A stretch of DNA of 64,000 nucleotides from positions 541,976,758-542,040,757 of the forward strand of contig CM048745.1 of NCBI GenBank assembly GCA_026315105.1. The letters run 5' to 3'. The notes under the pieces are model-generated. The model was given only the letters and a program-made list of their open reading frames with translations. It did not search any database and was not told where the DNA came from. This document shows, in pieces, positions 30,794 through 40,631 of the stretch (its first letter is position 1; each line of letters begins with the position of its first letter). The stretch comes from Locusta migratoria (lineage: Eukaryota > Arthropoda > Insecta > Orthoptera > Acrididae). The position numbers were made by a program, and so were the translations under genes.

Positions 30794-31659
30794 TCATTCT
30801 GAGTTTATTACAGAAAGTGCCGGATTCCATGATTTATCTAGATTGAAACCACTATCTCTATTAATTAAATTCGTCGTCAAGCGGATTTCAATTGCCTCCT
30901 TCACTACTGAATCCCAAAAAGATGACGTCGTTGTCAAAATTCCAACGTTGTCATACAACATACTGTGACCTGTGTCAATGCTGTGCTCTGTCACTGCCGA
31001 CATGTTAGGTTGTAAAAGTCGTGTGTACCTTTGGTGTTCTGTACATCTTTCATGGACAGTACGAGTTGCTTGTTTGATGTAAGAAAGGCCACATTCACAT
31101 GGAATTTTGTAGACTCCAGATTTTCGGAGCAGCAAGTCATCTTTGACGTAGCCCACGAGTGCAGCTGTCTTGGGTGGAGGACGAAAAATCACTTTCACTT
31201 TGTGCCTGCTGAGAATCCGTCCTATTTTTTGACGAGAGGCTACCAACATATGGCAGGAAAGCCATGGATTTAAAGGTTTATTCGTCTTCTTTTGTACTTT
31301 TGTATGCTTTGTGGCCTCTTTCGGTTTCATTTGCAGTACCTTCTGTATCTGCTGTGGAGCGTACCCATTGTCTTCACTCTCTGTAAATGGGAAAGTTCAT
31401 CTTGCAGACTGCTTTCGTCAGAAAGAATATGTGCTCTGTGTACCAAAGTTCTGAGAACACTCATCGTCTGTGAAGGATGGTGGCAGCTATTTGCACGTAA
31501 ATACAAATCCGTGTGCGTCGGCTTCCGATAAACTTCATGTCCCAAAGTGCCATCCTCTCTGCGCCGAACCAGAACGTCCAAGAATGGAAGGCATCCATCC
31601 TTTTCAATTTCCATCGTAACTTTATTTGATCATGGATGGAGTTCAGATGTCTTGAAAAG
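30794..31659 (-). pseudogene. Penelope-like element: RT C-terminus and GIY-YIG endonuclease
   Basis: Minus strand: 31614-31327 reads IEKDGCLPFLDVLVRRREDG and EVYRKPTHTDLYLRANSCHH, the conserved block after the YVDD box in Penelope-like RTs. A frame break near 31330 precedes 31330-30794, which holds a linker with RPPPKTAALVGYVKDDL and the endonuclease GVYKIPCECGLSYIKQATRT (GIY-YIG as GVY...YIK, the Gly of YIG replaced by Lys) with VHERCTEHQR and a later EAIEI block carrying the family Glu. Expected role: nicking target DNA and priming. The frame break and the changed YIG glycine suggest a dead copy. Confidence 0.9.
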
Positions 31660-31812
31660 TCTTATAAGTTATCTTCCCCATGGGGCAAAACTTCGAGGAA
31701 AAGGCGCTGGAATCTGCTGACTTGAAACCCAAAGTATTCTGGAGGTATGTTGATGACACCTTTGTAGTTTGGCCCCATGGGGAAGACAGGGATGACTCAT
31801 TGAATTGATAGT
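31660..31812 (+). pseudogene. Penelope-like RT catalytic block, inverted
   Basis: Plus-strand reading NFEEKALESADLKPKVFWRY then VDDTFVVWPHGEDRDD gives the YVDD catalytic box of a Penelope-like RT. In the protein this segment belongs directly upstream of the block that starts at 31659 on the other strand, so the 5' end of this copy is inverted relative to its 3' part. It ends in a stop at about 31804. Confidence 0.88.
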
Positions 31813-31839
31813 TCGGTAAATACACTGTCAGCACCAAAT

Positions 31840-32880
31840 ATATTTGAAATTGTTGTTATTACAATCTTGAACTCTGTTCGTATTTCCACTTTCGTATGTA
31901 GTTTGCATAAAAGGTGAATTTTTTGTGGTGGCTGGTGCTCGCAAAGGTAGCAGCTCTGAGGGAATGTCTACTCCAGGGACCTTTTTTGGGCTTACGTTCT
32001 TCATATATAATTGCATCCCCTGTCTTATCTACTTTCTGGCCCATTTTCATAATTTTCCTTGTGTAGCACCTCTACGTATTCTTTACATCTTTTAAGTTTC
32101 TCTTTTTTGCTAAATACTGATTTTCCACCATAGCTCTTGATCTTCGTATAGTTGCTTTCCTATGCTAAAAACACCTCTTATTTTCCTGTCGCCTTGTATC
32201 CATTTCTCCTATAGTTACACATGTTACTATAGACTTACATTTGTATTCTAGCGTTTCTGGCTGTGTCATTGTGCTTCATGTCACTCACATTTTTTTGATG
32301 TTTGTATTCCTTTTTGTCAGCTTAATTTTCTGCTCTTGTACATAATCTTCATTCATAAATTAAATCCAGTATTTCCCGTGATATTCACTGATTTGTACTA
32401 GATCTTGTCTTTTCAGATGTTGCGCCCACTACTGCCTTCTTCACTTCATCTTTCAGAGCTACTCGTTCATCTTCTGTTTATATCTTTTGCTGTGTTTCAG
32501 TCAAATGTTGCCTAACTCCCCCACTGATATTCTCATCAACTTCTCGTTCTTTCGTCTTATCCAAGTTCCATCTCTTATTTCCTACCGTTCTGCAAATTCT
32601 ACACTTTCATGTACGTTTCCACTAGGAAATGGCTTAGAGTTTAATATCTGTTTCATCAATTTTGGTGTTACATAATCCGTATGAAGTCTTTCAGTGTATC
32701 CAGGCCTCTTAGTAGTACATAAACTACTTTTATGGTTCTTAAACAGCAATGAATATGCTCCGTGCATAATTTTTCAAGGCTGATTTCGCAGTTCACATTC
32801 TCCCACTATATTTTCTTCTCTTCCCCTTCCTACAATCGAGTTCTATTCACCTATCAAAATCAGTTTTTTCTCTATCAAAA
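31840..32880 (-). pseudogene. RTE-like LINE remnant (linker and RT entry)
   Basis: Broken minus-strand readings give DGTWIRRKNEKLMRISVGEL (linker) near 32560 and GDAIIYEERKPKKGPWSRHS running into IPSELLPL near 31950. This is the KAPGVDDIPSELL entry motif with one frame slip. No catalytic FADD box is left. Much older than the RTE at 10942-13296. Confidence 0.6.
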
Positions 32881-33772
32881 AATATATCACTATAAGAAAA
32901 TGCGAAATCTTATTGTACGATGGAATTTGTAGTAATCGTCAGTGAGAGTTTTCTATCGATAGTGTGATGATTCACGACTAAAATCCGCAGAAATTACAAT
33001 TTTAAAAATTGTCAGAGTATCAAATAAAGAGAAAAAAAGGAAGAACTAATTTAGCTGTGTTGTAGCCAGCTGACTTGTGGTTTCGCAGTGACCCGGGGCA
33101 AAGTAGGCCAAATGCGGACTCGGGTGCAGCACAATGAACTTTTCATTACCGCGTGCAAAACAAAAACCCTCCACCCCACTGCACTCCAACAGTGCTTTTG
33201 TTCTTTTTGCGTTCCGGCGTTAACACAACGGCTCTCTCAGCCGAGTAATTTTGCAAAGGAAATAAAACAGTGTCGCGAAAATTGCTTGCGTGTTTTCATT
33301 TTCAGACGCACTAATATACACTCGATTCAGCTTTACAAAAAACAAGCCACATGTACGGTGAACTAGTTATTAAAACAAGCTGCGTGAATAGTTCATTGTC
33401 CGTGCGAGTCCGTGACGTAAATAATTTGGAATGCCATGTGAAAACACGGCTTCACTCAGTTTATACTGCTGGCTCGTCAGTTGCATACAGGTGCCATGAC
33501 AGACAGCACTGCGTTCATACTTAGATTTATTGCTAAAACCATAATATTCCCGTAACTATCTTTATCTTTGTACTAACTACACAGCTTTCCTTGGCAGACC
33601 ACATAGTCCTTGCATGTGATAGATCTTCGGTTTATTGTTCCATGAGTTTTGGCCATGGCGTACACATGTGTCTTATGTCCTCTGCGTTTTCATTTCAAGC
33701 TCGAGTTGCGTAGGAATTTTCCAAATGTCGTTCACTTTTTCTTAGTATTTCACTAACGGTCAAAAGGAATGA
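32881..33772. other. Unassigned sequence
   Basis: The plus-strand frame 33088-33366 (92 codons) has no motif I know. No repeats recognised. Confidence 0.3.
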
Positions 33773-33992
33773 AAGAAGATTGGGGTTTAGCGTCCCGTCG
33801 ACATTGTGATCATTCGAGACTGATCACATGCTTGGCTTTTGTTAGGCATGGGCAAGGAATTTGCTGTACCTTTTCTTGGAGTGATTTAGGAAAATCACGG
33901 AAAATCGAATCAGGATGATGAGAGGCGGGTTTGAACCGACGTCCTCCCGAATGCGCGTCCAGTGTATTACCACTAGGTTACCTCACTCGAAC
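33773..33992 (-). repeat. tRNA-headed SINE family C
   Basis: The minus-strand head at the right reads GAGTGAGGTAACCTAGTGGT (A-box part) and a B-box-like CGGTTCAAACCCGCC. The body contains AATCACTCCAAGAAAAGGTA, and the far end carries TTGGGGTTTAGCGTCCCGTC in plus orientation near 33781, a 3' end I associate with a widespread insect SINE. Unrelated to families A and B. Confidence 0.7.
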
Positions 33993-34230
33993 GGAATACG
34001 GAAACATGCTTTTACGGTATTATTATTATTTAAATTACAAAAAAGGAACAAGTTTGGTAGCCGTTTTTTTATTGTTCTCCTCGGTCATGTATTCTTTAAG
34101 AGTACCTCGCAGTATAATAAATGTATCTGCGAGATGCAGCTGCTCGTGTGAGTAGCTTGTCGATCATTGTCGTACTCGTAACAAATGCTACACTTTAGCT
34201 ATCAATACCTTGAAAGGTAAACATACACGG

Positions 34231-34389
34231 CGCGCTTAGTAGCCGAGCGCTTTAAGGTGCCTCGCTGCGGAGCGCGCGGTTGCTCGCCGTCGCCTGGGGC
34301 ATGGATATGGGTGTTGTCCTTAGGTTAGTTTACCTTAGTTTAGCTAGTTAGTAAGCAGTTTGGTTCGATAGATTTACAAACATTTATTT
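34231..34389 (+). repeat. SINE family B copy, shortened head, 13-bp TSD
   Basis: The A box TAGCCGAGCGC and core GAGCGCGCGGTTGCTCGCCG are present, but the B-box segment (AGGTTCGAGTCCTC) is deleted. The body is truncated in the middle. Flanked by TAAACATACACGG at 34218-34230 and 34390-34402. Confidence 0.93.
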
Positions 34390-34781
34390 TAAACATACAC
34401 GGTATCAATTTTTTTCTGTTGCTGTTCTACAAGCTACTCCAATTCTAGGTAAGCACAGCAAAGCTTTTAAAAGAGCCCATTAATGCAACAAATTTTAAAA
34501 TAGAATGATTTATAATGTACACTGCCGAAAATAATATTTAGTATACCCTCTTAGTACTCAAATTCAATCAAGATTTTTTTTTTTTTTTTTTTGAATCAGT
34601 GCTTATGAAGTACATGAAATGTTTACCTTTACAGATCAATAGCTCAACCGCTACTGAGGTGCCAGATGTCGACACACGCTGAAATACCCATATCAGTTCC
34701 TGGTGTATCCCCTACGAGAATAAAAGCGCTAATTCTGTCATCCATTTGGATTGCTGGGCCGAGCGGTAGGTTCCCTGCTTT
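34390..34781. other. Unassigned, with a 20-nt poly(T) at 34574-34593
   Basis: No gene recognised. The T run may be a reversed poly(A) tail. Confidence 0.35.
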
Positions 34782-34851
34782 CATCTACATCTACATCTAC
34801 ATCTACATAGATAATCTGCAAATCACATTTCAGCGCCTGGCAGAGGGTTCA

Positions 34852-36666
34852 TTAACCACTTTCATAACTTTTCTCTACCGTTCCATTCTCTAATAGCGCG
34901 CGGGAAGAAAGAACACCTATATCGTTCCGTTTCGATCTGATTTCTCTTATTTTATTGGGATGGTCATGTCTCCCTAAGTAGGTGGGTGCTAGCAAAGTAT
35001 TTTCACATTCAGAACTAAAAGTCGGTGATTGAAACTTCGCAAACAGATCACACCGCAATGAATAACGTCTTTCTTTTAATGATTTCCACCCCAATTCGTG
35101 CAACATTTCCGTGACGCTTTCCCCCCCGTAACCTGATAAAACAAAACGAGCTGCCCTTCTCTGAACCTTCTCAATATCTTCCGTCAGTCCCACCTGGTGA
35201 GGATCCCACAAGGGGCAACAGTACTCCAAGAGAGGACGCACAAGTGTGATGTAGGCAGTCTCTTTGGTGGAGCTGGTGCATCGTCTAAGCGTTCTGCCAA
35301 TGAAACGTAACCTTTGGTTCGCCTTCCCCACAATATTTTCTATGTGTTCTCTCCAGTCAAAGTTGTTCGTAATTGTAACTCCTAGGTATTTGGTAGAATT
35401 TACGACCTTAAGGTTTGACTGATTTATCGCGTAATTGAAGTTCAGCGGATTTCTTTTAGTGGTCATGTGTATTACTTCACACTTTTCTTTATTTAGTTTC
35501 AATTGCCAATTTTCGCACCAAGTAGAAATTTTGTCTAAATCGCTTTGCAGTTGCTTTTGATCCTCTGTTGACTTCACTGACCGATAAACGACAGCATCAT
35601 CCGCGAACAGTCTAAGGGAGCTATTCAGATTATCTCCTAAATCGTTTATAAACACGAGGAAGAATAGGGGACCTATAACGCTTCCCTGTGGAACGCCAGA
35701 TATCACTTCTGTTTTACTCGATGACTTACCCTCAATTGCAACGAACTGTGTCCTTTCTGATAGGAAATCGTGAATCCAATCGCACAATTGGGGAGATATT
35801 CCATAAGCACGCAATTTCATTAGAAGCCGCTTGTGGGGTACAGTATCAAAAGCCTTTCGGAAATCCAGAAATATGGAATCGATATGAGATTCCTTGTCGA
35901 TGGCACTTAACACTTCATGTGAATAAAGGGCAAGCTGTGTTTCGCAAGAGCGATACTTTCTGAATCCGTGCTGACTATTGGTTAATAGGTCGTTCTCTTC
36001 GAGGTAGTACATAATATTCGAACAAAGTATATGTTCCAAAATCCTGCTGCAAATCGATGTCAATGATATAGGCCTGTAATTTTGGGGATCACTCCTATTG
36101 CCTTTCTTGAATATTGGAGTAACTTTCCAGTCTTTGGGTACGGATCTTTCGCTGAGTGATCGGTTGTAAATTATAGCTAAGTACGGAGCTATTGCATCAG
36201 CATACTCTGAGAGAAATCTAGTTGGTATACAATCTGGCCCGGAAGATTTATTTTTGTTTAGTGACTTAAGTTGTTTTACTACTCCAGGAACATCTACTTC
36301 TAAGTTTCGCATGCTGGCAGCTGTTCTTGGATTGAATACTGGAGTGTTCACTTCGTCTTCTTTGGTGAAAGAATTTCGGAAAGCTGTGTTTAGTAATTCT
36401 GCCTTAGCAGTACTGTCGTCGGTAGTATTACCGTTGCTATAGCGTAGTGAAGGTATTGTTTGTGTTTTGCCGCTAGTGTACTTCACATATGACCAGAATT
36501 TCTTTGGATTTTCTGTAAGATTACGAGACAGGATTTCGTTGTGGAAACAACTATAAGATTCTCGCATTGAAGTCCGCGCTAGGTTGCGAGTTTCAGTAAA
36601 AGATTGCCAGTCTTGCGGATTCTGTGTCTTTTTAAATTTTGCATGCGTTTCTCTTTGTTTCTGCAA
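34852..36666 (-). CDS. LINE ORF2 reverse transcriptase, 604-aa open segment
   Basis: An uninterrupted RT. An RNSFTKEDEVNTPVF linker lies near residue 90, KNKSSGPDCIPTRFL near 138, NYRPISLTSICSRILEHIL near 195, FLDFRKAFDTVPHKRLL (catalytic Asp) near 265, ISGVPQGSVIGPLFFLVFIN near 320, and RLFADDAVVYRS (catalytic Asp pair) near 345. Thumb-region blocks YCCPLWDPHQ and RRAARFVLSG follow, and the frame ends RALLENGTVEKS. Length and order match a complete CR1-clade RT domain plus C-terminal region. It should copy element RNA at the nicked site. It is the most intact protein-coding segment in the window. The listed start is only where the frame opens after a lost base near 36697; the true protein begins upstream. 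Confidence 0.93.
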   Translation of the reverse strand: MQKQRETHAKFKKTQNPQDWQSFTETRNLARTSMRESYSCFHNEILSRNLTENPKKFWSYVKYTSGKTQTIPSLRYSNGNTTDDSTAKAELLNTAFRNSFTKEDEVNTPVFNPRTAASMRNLEVDVPGVVKQLKSLNKNKSSGPDCIPTRFLSEYADAIAPYLAIIYNRSLSERSVPKDWKVTPIFKKGNRSDPQNYRPISLTSICSRILEHILCSNIMYYLEENDLLTNSQHGFRKYRSCETQLALYSHEVLSAIDKESHIDSIFLDFRKAFDTVPHKRLLMKLRAYGISPQLCDWIHDFLSERTQFVAIEGKSSSKTEVISGVPQGSVIGPLFFLVFINDLGDNLNSSLRLFADDAVVYRSVKSTEDQKQLQSDLDKISTWCENWQLKLNKEKCEVIHMTTKRNPLNFNYAINQSNLKVVNSTKYLGVTITNNFDWREHIENIVGKANQRLRFIGRTLRRCTSSTKETAYITLVRPLLEYCCPLWDPHQVGLTEDIEKVQRRAARFVLSGYGGESVTEMLHELGWKSLKERRYSLRCDLFAKFQSPTFSSECENTLLAPTYLGRHDHPNKIREIRSKRNDIGVLSSRALLENGTVEKSYESG

Positions 36667-37680
36667 CAGTGATCTGATCTGTTTTGTGTACCACGGGGGT
36701 CAGCCCTCTCTTTTATTAATTTATTTGGTATAAATCTCTCGATTGCTACTGATATTATGTCTTTGAAAGTAAGCCACAACTGATCTACCTTCGCATTTTT
36801 AGTTTTGAAGGACTGGAGACTATCAATCAGGAAAGCGTGAAGCGAATTTTTATCTGCTATATTGAATAGATATATTTTTCGTTTATTTTTGGTGCATTTG
36901 GGAATTTCGATCTAGAGTCTCGCTACTACAACTCGATGATCGCTAATCCCTGTATCTGTTTTGATGCTCTTTACTATCTCGGGATTATTTGTTGCTAGGA
37001 GATCAAGAGTATTTTCGCAACCACGTACTATTCTAGTGGGTTCATGAACTAACTGTTCGAAGTAGTTTTCAGAAAAAAGCATTCAGAACTAGTTCGGACG
37101 ATGTTTTATATTTGCCCCCAGTTTTGAATTCGTAATTATGCCAACATATCGAGGGTAAATTAAAGTCGCCACCGATTATAACAGTATGCTTCGGATACCT
37201 ATTTGAAATATGATTCAAGCTTTCTTTGAACATTTCTGCAACCGCATCGTCTGAGTCAGGGGGCCGATAAAAAGATCCAATTATTAATTTATTTCGGTGG
37301 TCAGGTATAACCTCTACCCAGACCAATTCACAGGAAGTAGCTGCCTCAATTTCGCTGCAGGATAAACCGTTTGTAACAGCAATAAGCACGCCACCCCCTG
37401 TTTTACTTATTATATCCTTTCTGAAGACCATTTGGCCCTTTGAAAAAATTTCGGCCGAATTTATCTCAGGCGTCATCCAGCTTTCAGAACATATAACGAT
37501 TTGTGCCTCAGTACTTTCTATCAGCGCTTGGAGATCACAGCTACGACAATTTACAACTGTTACACCAATGGTTTTTAGGTCTGCTTTCTTACCGTGTCTG
37601 ACCTGCCCCCTTTGAGACTGAAACCCATTTTGTGTATTCCCGAGGCCATCTAACCTAAAAAACCGCCCAGTCCACGCCAC
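36667..37680 (-). pseudogene. LINE ORF2 endonuclease half (three lesions)
   Basis: APE-type endonuclease: TVVNCRSCDLQALIE, then VICSESWMTPEI (metal-binding Glu), LIIGSFYRPPDSDDA, VIIGGDFNLPSICW (GDFN block) and, after a frame break, ISDHRVVVARL (SDH block). Visible lesions: one extra T in the T-run near 37070 (NAFF then stop), a TAG at 36914-36912 after VVVARL, and one missing C in the C-run near 36697 (DPRGTQ in place of DPPWYTKQ). Expected role: nicking genomic DNA to start target-primed reverse transcription. The frame is open from about 37700 without any early ATG; the ATG that follows the ORF1 stop lies in a different, quickly closed frame. Confidence 0.9.
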
Positions 37681-38628
37681 ACAGCCCCCGCTACCCGTGT
37701 AGCCGTTTCCTGAGTATAGTGGACTCCTGACCTATTTAGCGGAACCCGAAAACCCACCACCCTTTGGCGCGAGTCGAGGAATTTGCAGCCCACACATTCG
37801 CAGAACCGTCTGAGCCACTGATTCAGACCCTCCACTCGGCTCTGAACCAAAGGTCCGCAGTCAGTCCTGTCGACAATGCTGCAGATGGTGAGCTCCGCTT
37901 TCATCTTGCAAGCAAGACTGGCAGTCTTAACCACTTCTGATAGCCGCTCAAAACCAGAGAGGATCTCTTCCGATCCAAAGTGACACACATCATTGGTCCC
38001 GACATGAGCCACCACCTGCAGCTGGCTGCACCCTGTGCTCTTCATGGCATCCGGAAGGAGCCGTTCCACATCCGGAATGATTGCCCTCGTTCTTCCCCTC
38101 CCTAGTAGCCATTTTCCTAAGGAGCTCCATTACCCGCCTAACGTTGGAGCTCCCAACTACCAACAAACCCACCCTCTGTGAGTGCCCGGATCTTGAAGGC
38201 AGAGGGGCGAGTACAGGACAAGCGACACCATCCGCATCAGGAACATCCCCTGCCACAGACAGCGCCTCGAATCTGTTGGCAAGACTAAGAGGGGAGGCCT
38301 CCACTTCGGTCCCCCGGGAAGTCTTACGCCGCCTGACACGCGCTGAGGGGACCTCCCACTCCACCACGGATTGGGGGGCTACCTCCTCGCGGGCAGTGAG
38401 CGGGCTGGCCACAGCCGCAGGCCGATCGGAGGGCACAACAGACGCACAGGGCGTCTGCTGCACCCCTGCGAGCGGCCCACAACAGCGGCGCCCACCTACC
38501 GCAGACTCAAGCGTTGCCAGCGAAGCCAACACCGCCTGAAGCTGCGAGCGAAGAGTCACCAACTCTGCCTCCATCCGTTCGCAGCAGTCACAGTTCCTAG
38601 CCATTCTAAAAACCTTTGTTTCGTCCAA
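37650..38628 (-). pseudogene. LINE ORF1: coiled coil + SGNH esterase-like domain (one frameshift)
   Basis: Starts with MARNCDCCERMEAELVTLRS, which has a Cys pair and a short coiled coil (to about residue 45). A low-complexity Ala/Pro/Arg linker with VRRRKTSRG follows, then LLVVGSSNVRRVMELLRKM (SGNH block I, GSSN). A one-base frameshift between 38069 and 38000 leads into VVAHVGTNDVCHFG (the GTND block III), AELTICSIVDRTDC and NRSGVHYTQETATRVAG (block V His). CR1-group ORF1 proteins with esterase domains are known; the domain is thought to help RNP formation or membrane contact. It ends at TAG 37652-37650, immediately after a slippery heptamer. Confidence 0.88.
37656..37662 (-). promoter_or_regulatory. 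Candidate -1 frameshift site T TTT TTA
   Basis: In the ORF1 frame the minus-strand codons are GGT TTT TTA GGT TAG, so T TTT TTA sits in the zero frame two codons before the stop. A -1 slip here continues as AGG TTA GAT GGC CTC, exactly the ORF2 frame that is then open through the endonuclease. This heptamer is a known efficient slippery sequence in other systems. No downstream pseudoknot could be verified by eye. Termination-reinitiation is the alternative. Confidence 0.45.
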
Positions 38629-38651
38629 GTAAGTACGTCAGAGGACACAGT

Positions 38652-38938
38652 AGTTTGATAAACAGTGAGCTTTGCAAAGTATAAACCTAACGCTGAACTG
38701 TTTATTAACGGCGAATCTGAAAAATATATACGCGAGCTAATAAATCCAAAAATTCAGTAACTGAACAGACAAATAAACGCGATTCTTAATAAACAAACAC
38801 GCGAGCACACTAAAGTATATAGAGCTGCAAGAGAAAGCACACACGAAATGTGAATAATTCGCTTCTATTAAGAAGCCGGTTACCGTAAAATCTAGAGCCG
38901 CTGCTGGTCACGTGTGCACTGGCCGCCGGTCACTGAGC
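38652..38938 (-). repeat. LINE 5'-UTR tandem unit 2 (ORF-proximal)
   Basis: About 287 bp nearly identical to 39078-39360: AAGTATAAACCTAACGCTGA, TATATACGCGAGCTAATAAA and CTAGAGCCGCTGCTGGTCAC occur in both. The offset between the two is 422-423 bp. On the element's strand it lies directly upstream of ORF1. It probably carries internal promoter activity, by analogy with tandem 5' monomers of other LINEs. Confidence 0.92.
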
Positions 38939-39077
38939 AACTGAAGTGTAGGACTACCAACCGCGAGTACGATCAAAACAAAACAGAAGCAGTGAGTGGC
39001 GGATTTACACTGCGGATGAATACACTGAACTGACTAGTTGAACGCGAATCTAAGTAAATATACACAGCAGCAAGAGA

Positions 39078-39360
39078 AGTTTGATAACGAAGCTTTGCAA
39101 AGTATAAACCTAACGCTGAACTGTTTATTAACGACGAATCTGAAAAATATATACGCGAGCTAATAAATCTAAAATTCAGTAACTGAACAGACAAATAAAC
39201 GCGATTCTTAATAAACAGACACGCGAGCACAGTAAAGTATATAGAGCTGCAAGAGAAAGCACACACGAAATGTAAATAAGTCGCTTCTATTAAGAAGCCG
39301 GTTACCGTAAAATCTAGAGCCGCTGCTGGTCACGTGTGCACTGGCCGCCGGTCACTGAGC
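39078..39360 (-). repeat. LINE 5'-UTR tandem unit 1 (5'-most)
   Basis: The outer copy of the repeated block, ending at CCGGTCACTGAGC where host sequence (TTTATGTCAGG) begins. Between the two units is an ~140-bp spacer (38939-39077) not seen elsewhere in the window. Differences between the copies are few (single substitutions and one or two indels). Confidence 0.92.
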
Positions 39361-40046
39361 TTTATGTCAGGATGAGGCGTGAAACCTGGTGGAGCGCCAG
39401 AGGACACTAGTAAAACAGTATTAGAGTTTACAGGTTTATTCAATGGAATTTAAGAGTCCATGGTTTAGCCGCTAGCTCGTCAGGAGCTAGATCAGCAGGT
39501 AATGTCTGCTTCGGCCGCGTTAGCTCGCCGTTTCGCCACGTCTTCTATGGGCTGGCTGCTGTACCGTTTGGAAGGAGGTGCCCGCGCCGCGACGTCTGGG
39601 AGCTGAAGGAAAGACTGCCAGGTGGAGTCCTGTATCCGTCCTCCTGTCTATGCAGCTGTTTGTGGGCCCAGGCTTGGAGCCACTGGAGTCGGATGCCGTG
39701 GTGACAGTTGACCTCTTGATACCGCTGGCAGGGTTAGCACCAGAGTGCTAGCGCGTCGGAGGATCATTGACCATTACAAAACCAACCAATGAAGACTGAG
39801 CTGGCCTCAGGCAGCAACCATATTCAGCATTGTGAAGACAGTAGGCAGCACTTCATCATTTCCCTAGATGATGGTCATTCCGAAGCGTAGTAGCTGTCTT
39901 CGGACTGCATCTCCTAGTTGCGACTGGTGGCTATTAGTCTGTAGTTTTTTGGGGCATAAATTGAATCAATGGATCGACGAATACTCTCCTGAACATCTAA
40001 GATTCCAAAGACCAAGCGATTACACTCCTAAAAGTGGGATTATATG
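39361..40046. other. Unassigned; LTR-like end possible
   Basis: On the minus strand TTGAATAAACCTGTAAACTC (39450-39425 region) resembles the poly(A)-signal part of a retrotransposon LTR. The rest is GC-richer than its surroundings (CGTTAGCTCGCCGTTTCGCC). No primer-binding site, paired LTR or coding region was seen, so a solo LTR is only a guess. Confidence 0.25.
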
Positions 40047-40631
40047 CCGGGTGTTCATAAAGTCAATATAAATTTGAAAAGTTAATAACTCACGGAATAA
40101 TGTAGATAGAGAGGTAAAAACTGACACACATGCCTGAAATGACATGGGGTTTTATTAGCGAAAAAAAGTTCATAAAGTGTCCGACAGATGGCGCTTCATC
40201 TGATCATAAAAGCAATACTTACCATAACAAATTAAGACATAGCAAAGATGATGTTCTTTACAGGAAATGTTCAATATGTTGACCATCATTCCTCAACAAA
40301 GCATGTCCGGAGTTATGTTGAGGCATTGGCGTCGGATGTTGTCTTACAGCATCCCAAGAGATGTCGGTCGATCACGATACACTTGCGACTGCAGGTAACC
40401 CTAAAGCCAATAATCGCACGGACTAGGGTCTGGGGAGCTGGGAGGCCAAGCATGACGAAAGTGGAGGCTGAGCACACGATCACCACCAAACGACGCACGC
40501 AAGAGATCTTTCACGCGTTTACCAATACTTTCTTTTTATTATTCTAATAAAACCCCCATGTTATTCCAAGCATGTGTGTCAATTTTTACCTCTTTCTATC
40601 TGCATTATTCCGTGACTTTTTGAGCACCCGG
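40047..40631. mobile_element. Mariner-like MITE or deletion derivative
   Basis: Ends CCGGGTGTTCATAAAGT (left) and TTGAGCACCCGG (right) are inverted. Pairing continues inward for about 100 bp (ACTCACGGAATAATG, GGTAAAAACTGACACACATG and their complements near 40610-40560). The interior keeps GTTGACCATCATTCCTCAAC, a style seen in mariner transposase genes in antisense, but no usable frame. 585 bp long. Confidence 0.75.

Larger units (their letters stand above)
34782..39360 (-). mobile_element. Near full-length CR1-clade LINE
   Basis: Minus-strand element of about 4.6 kb: a 5' region with two tandem units (39360-39078, 38938-38652), ORF1 (38628-37650), ORF2 (endonuclease then RT, 37680-34852), a short 3' UTR and a (TGTAGA)n tail read in reverse at 34809-34782. 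It has only a handful of coding lesions (one in ORF1; two single-base shifts and one stop in the endonuclease half of ORF2), so it inserted relatively recently. Relatives in the window: 5918-10690, 17240-19157, 45631-47030, 49452-50455 and 55256-57150. I assign it to the CR1/Jockey group from the esterase-type ORF1 and RT motifs. Confidence 0.92.

Noticed and set aside
37640..37680. ORF2 start at GTG 37680
   Set aside because: The open frame begins with GTG, unlikely as a eukaryotic start; the -1 frameshift reading explains the overlap better.
38081..38539. 152-codon plus-strand frame
   Set aside because: Antisense of the GC-rich linker of LINE ORF1.
39361..39770. Solo LTR of a retrovirus-like element
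   Set aside because: Only an AATAAA-like segment and base composition; no paired LTR, TSD or coding region.
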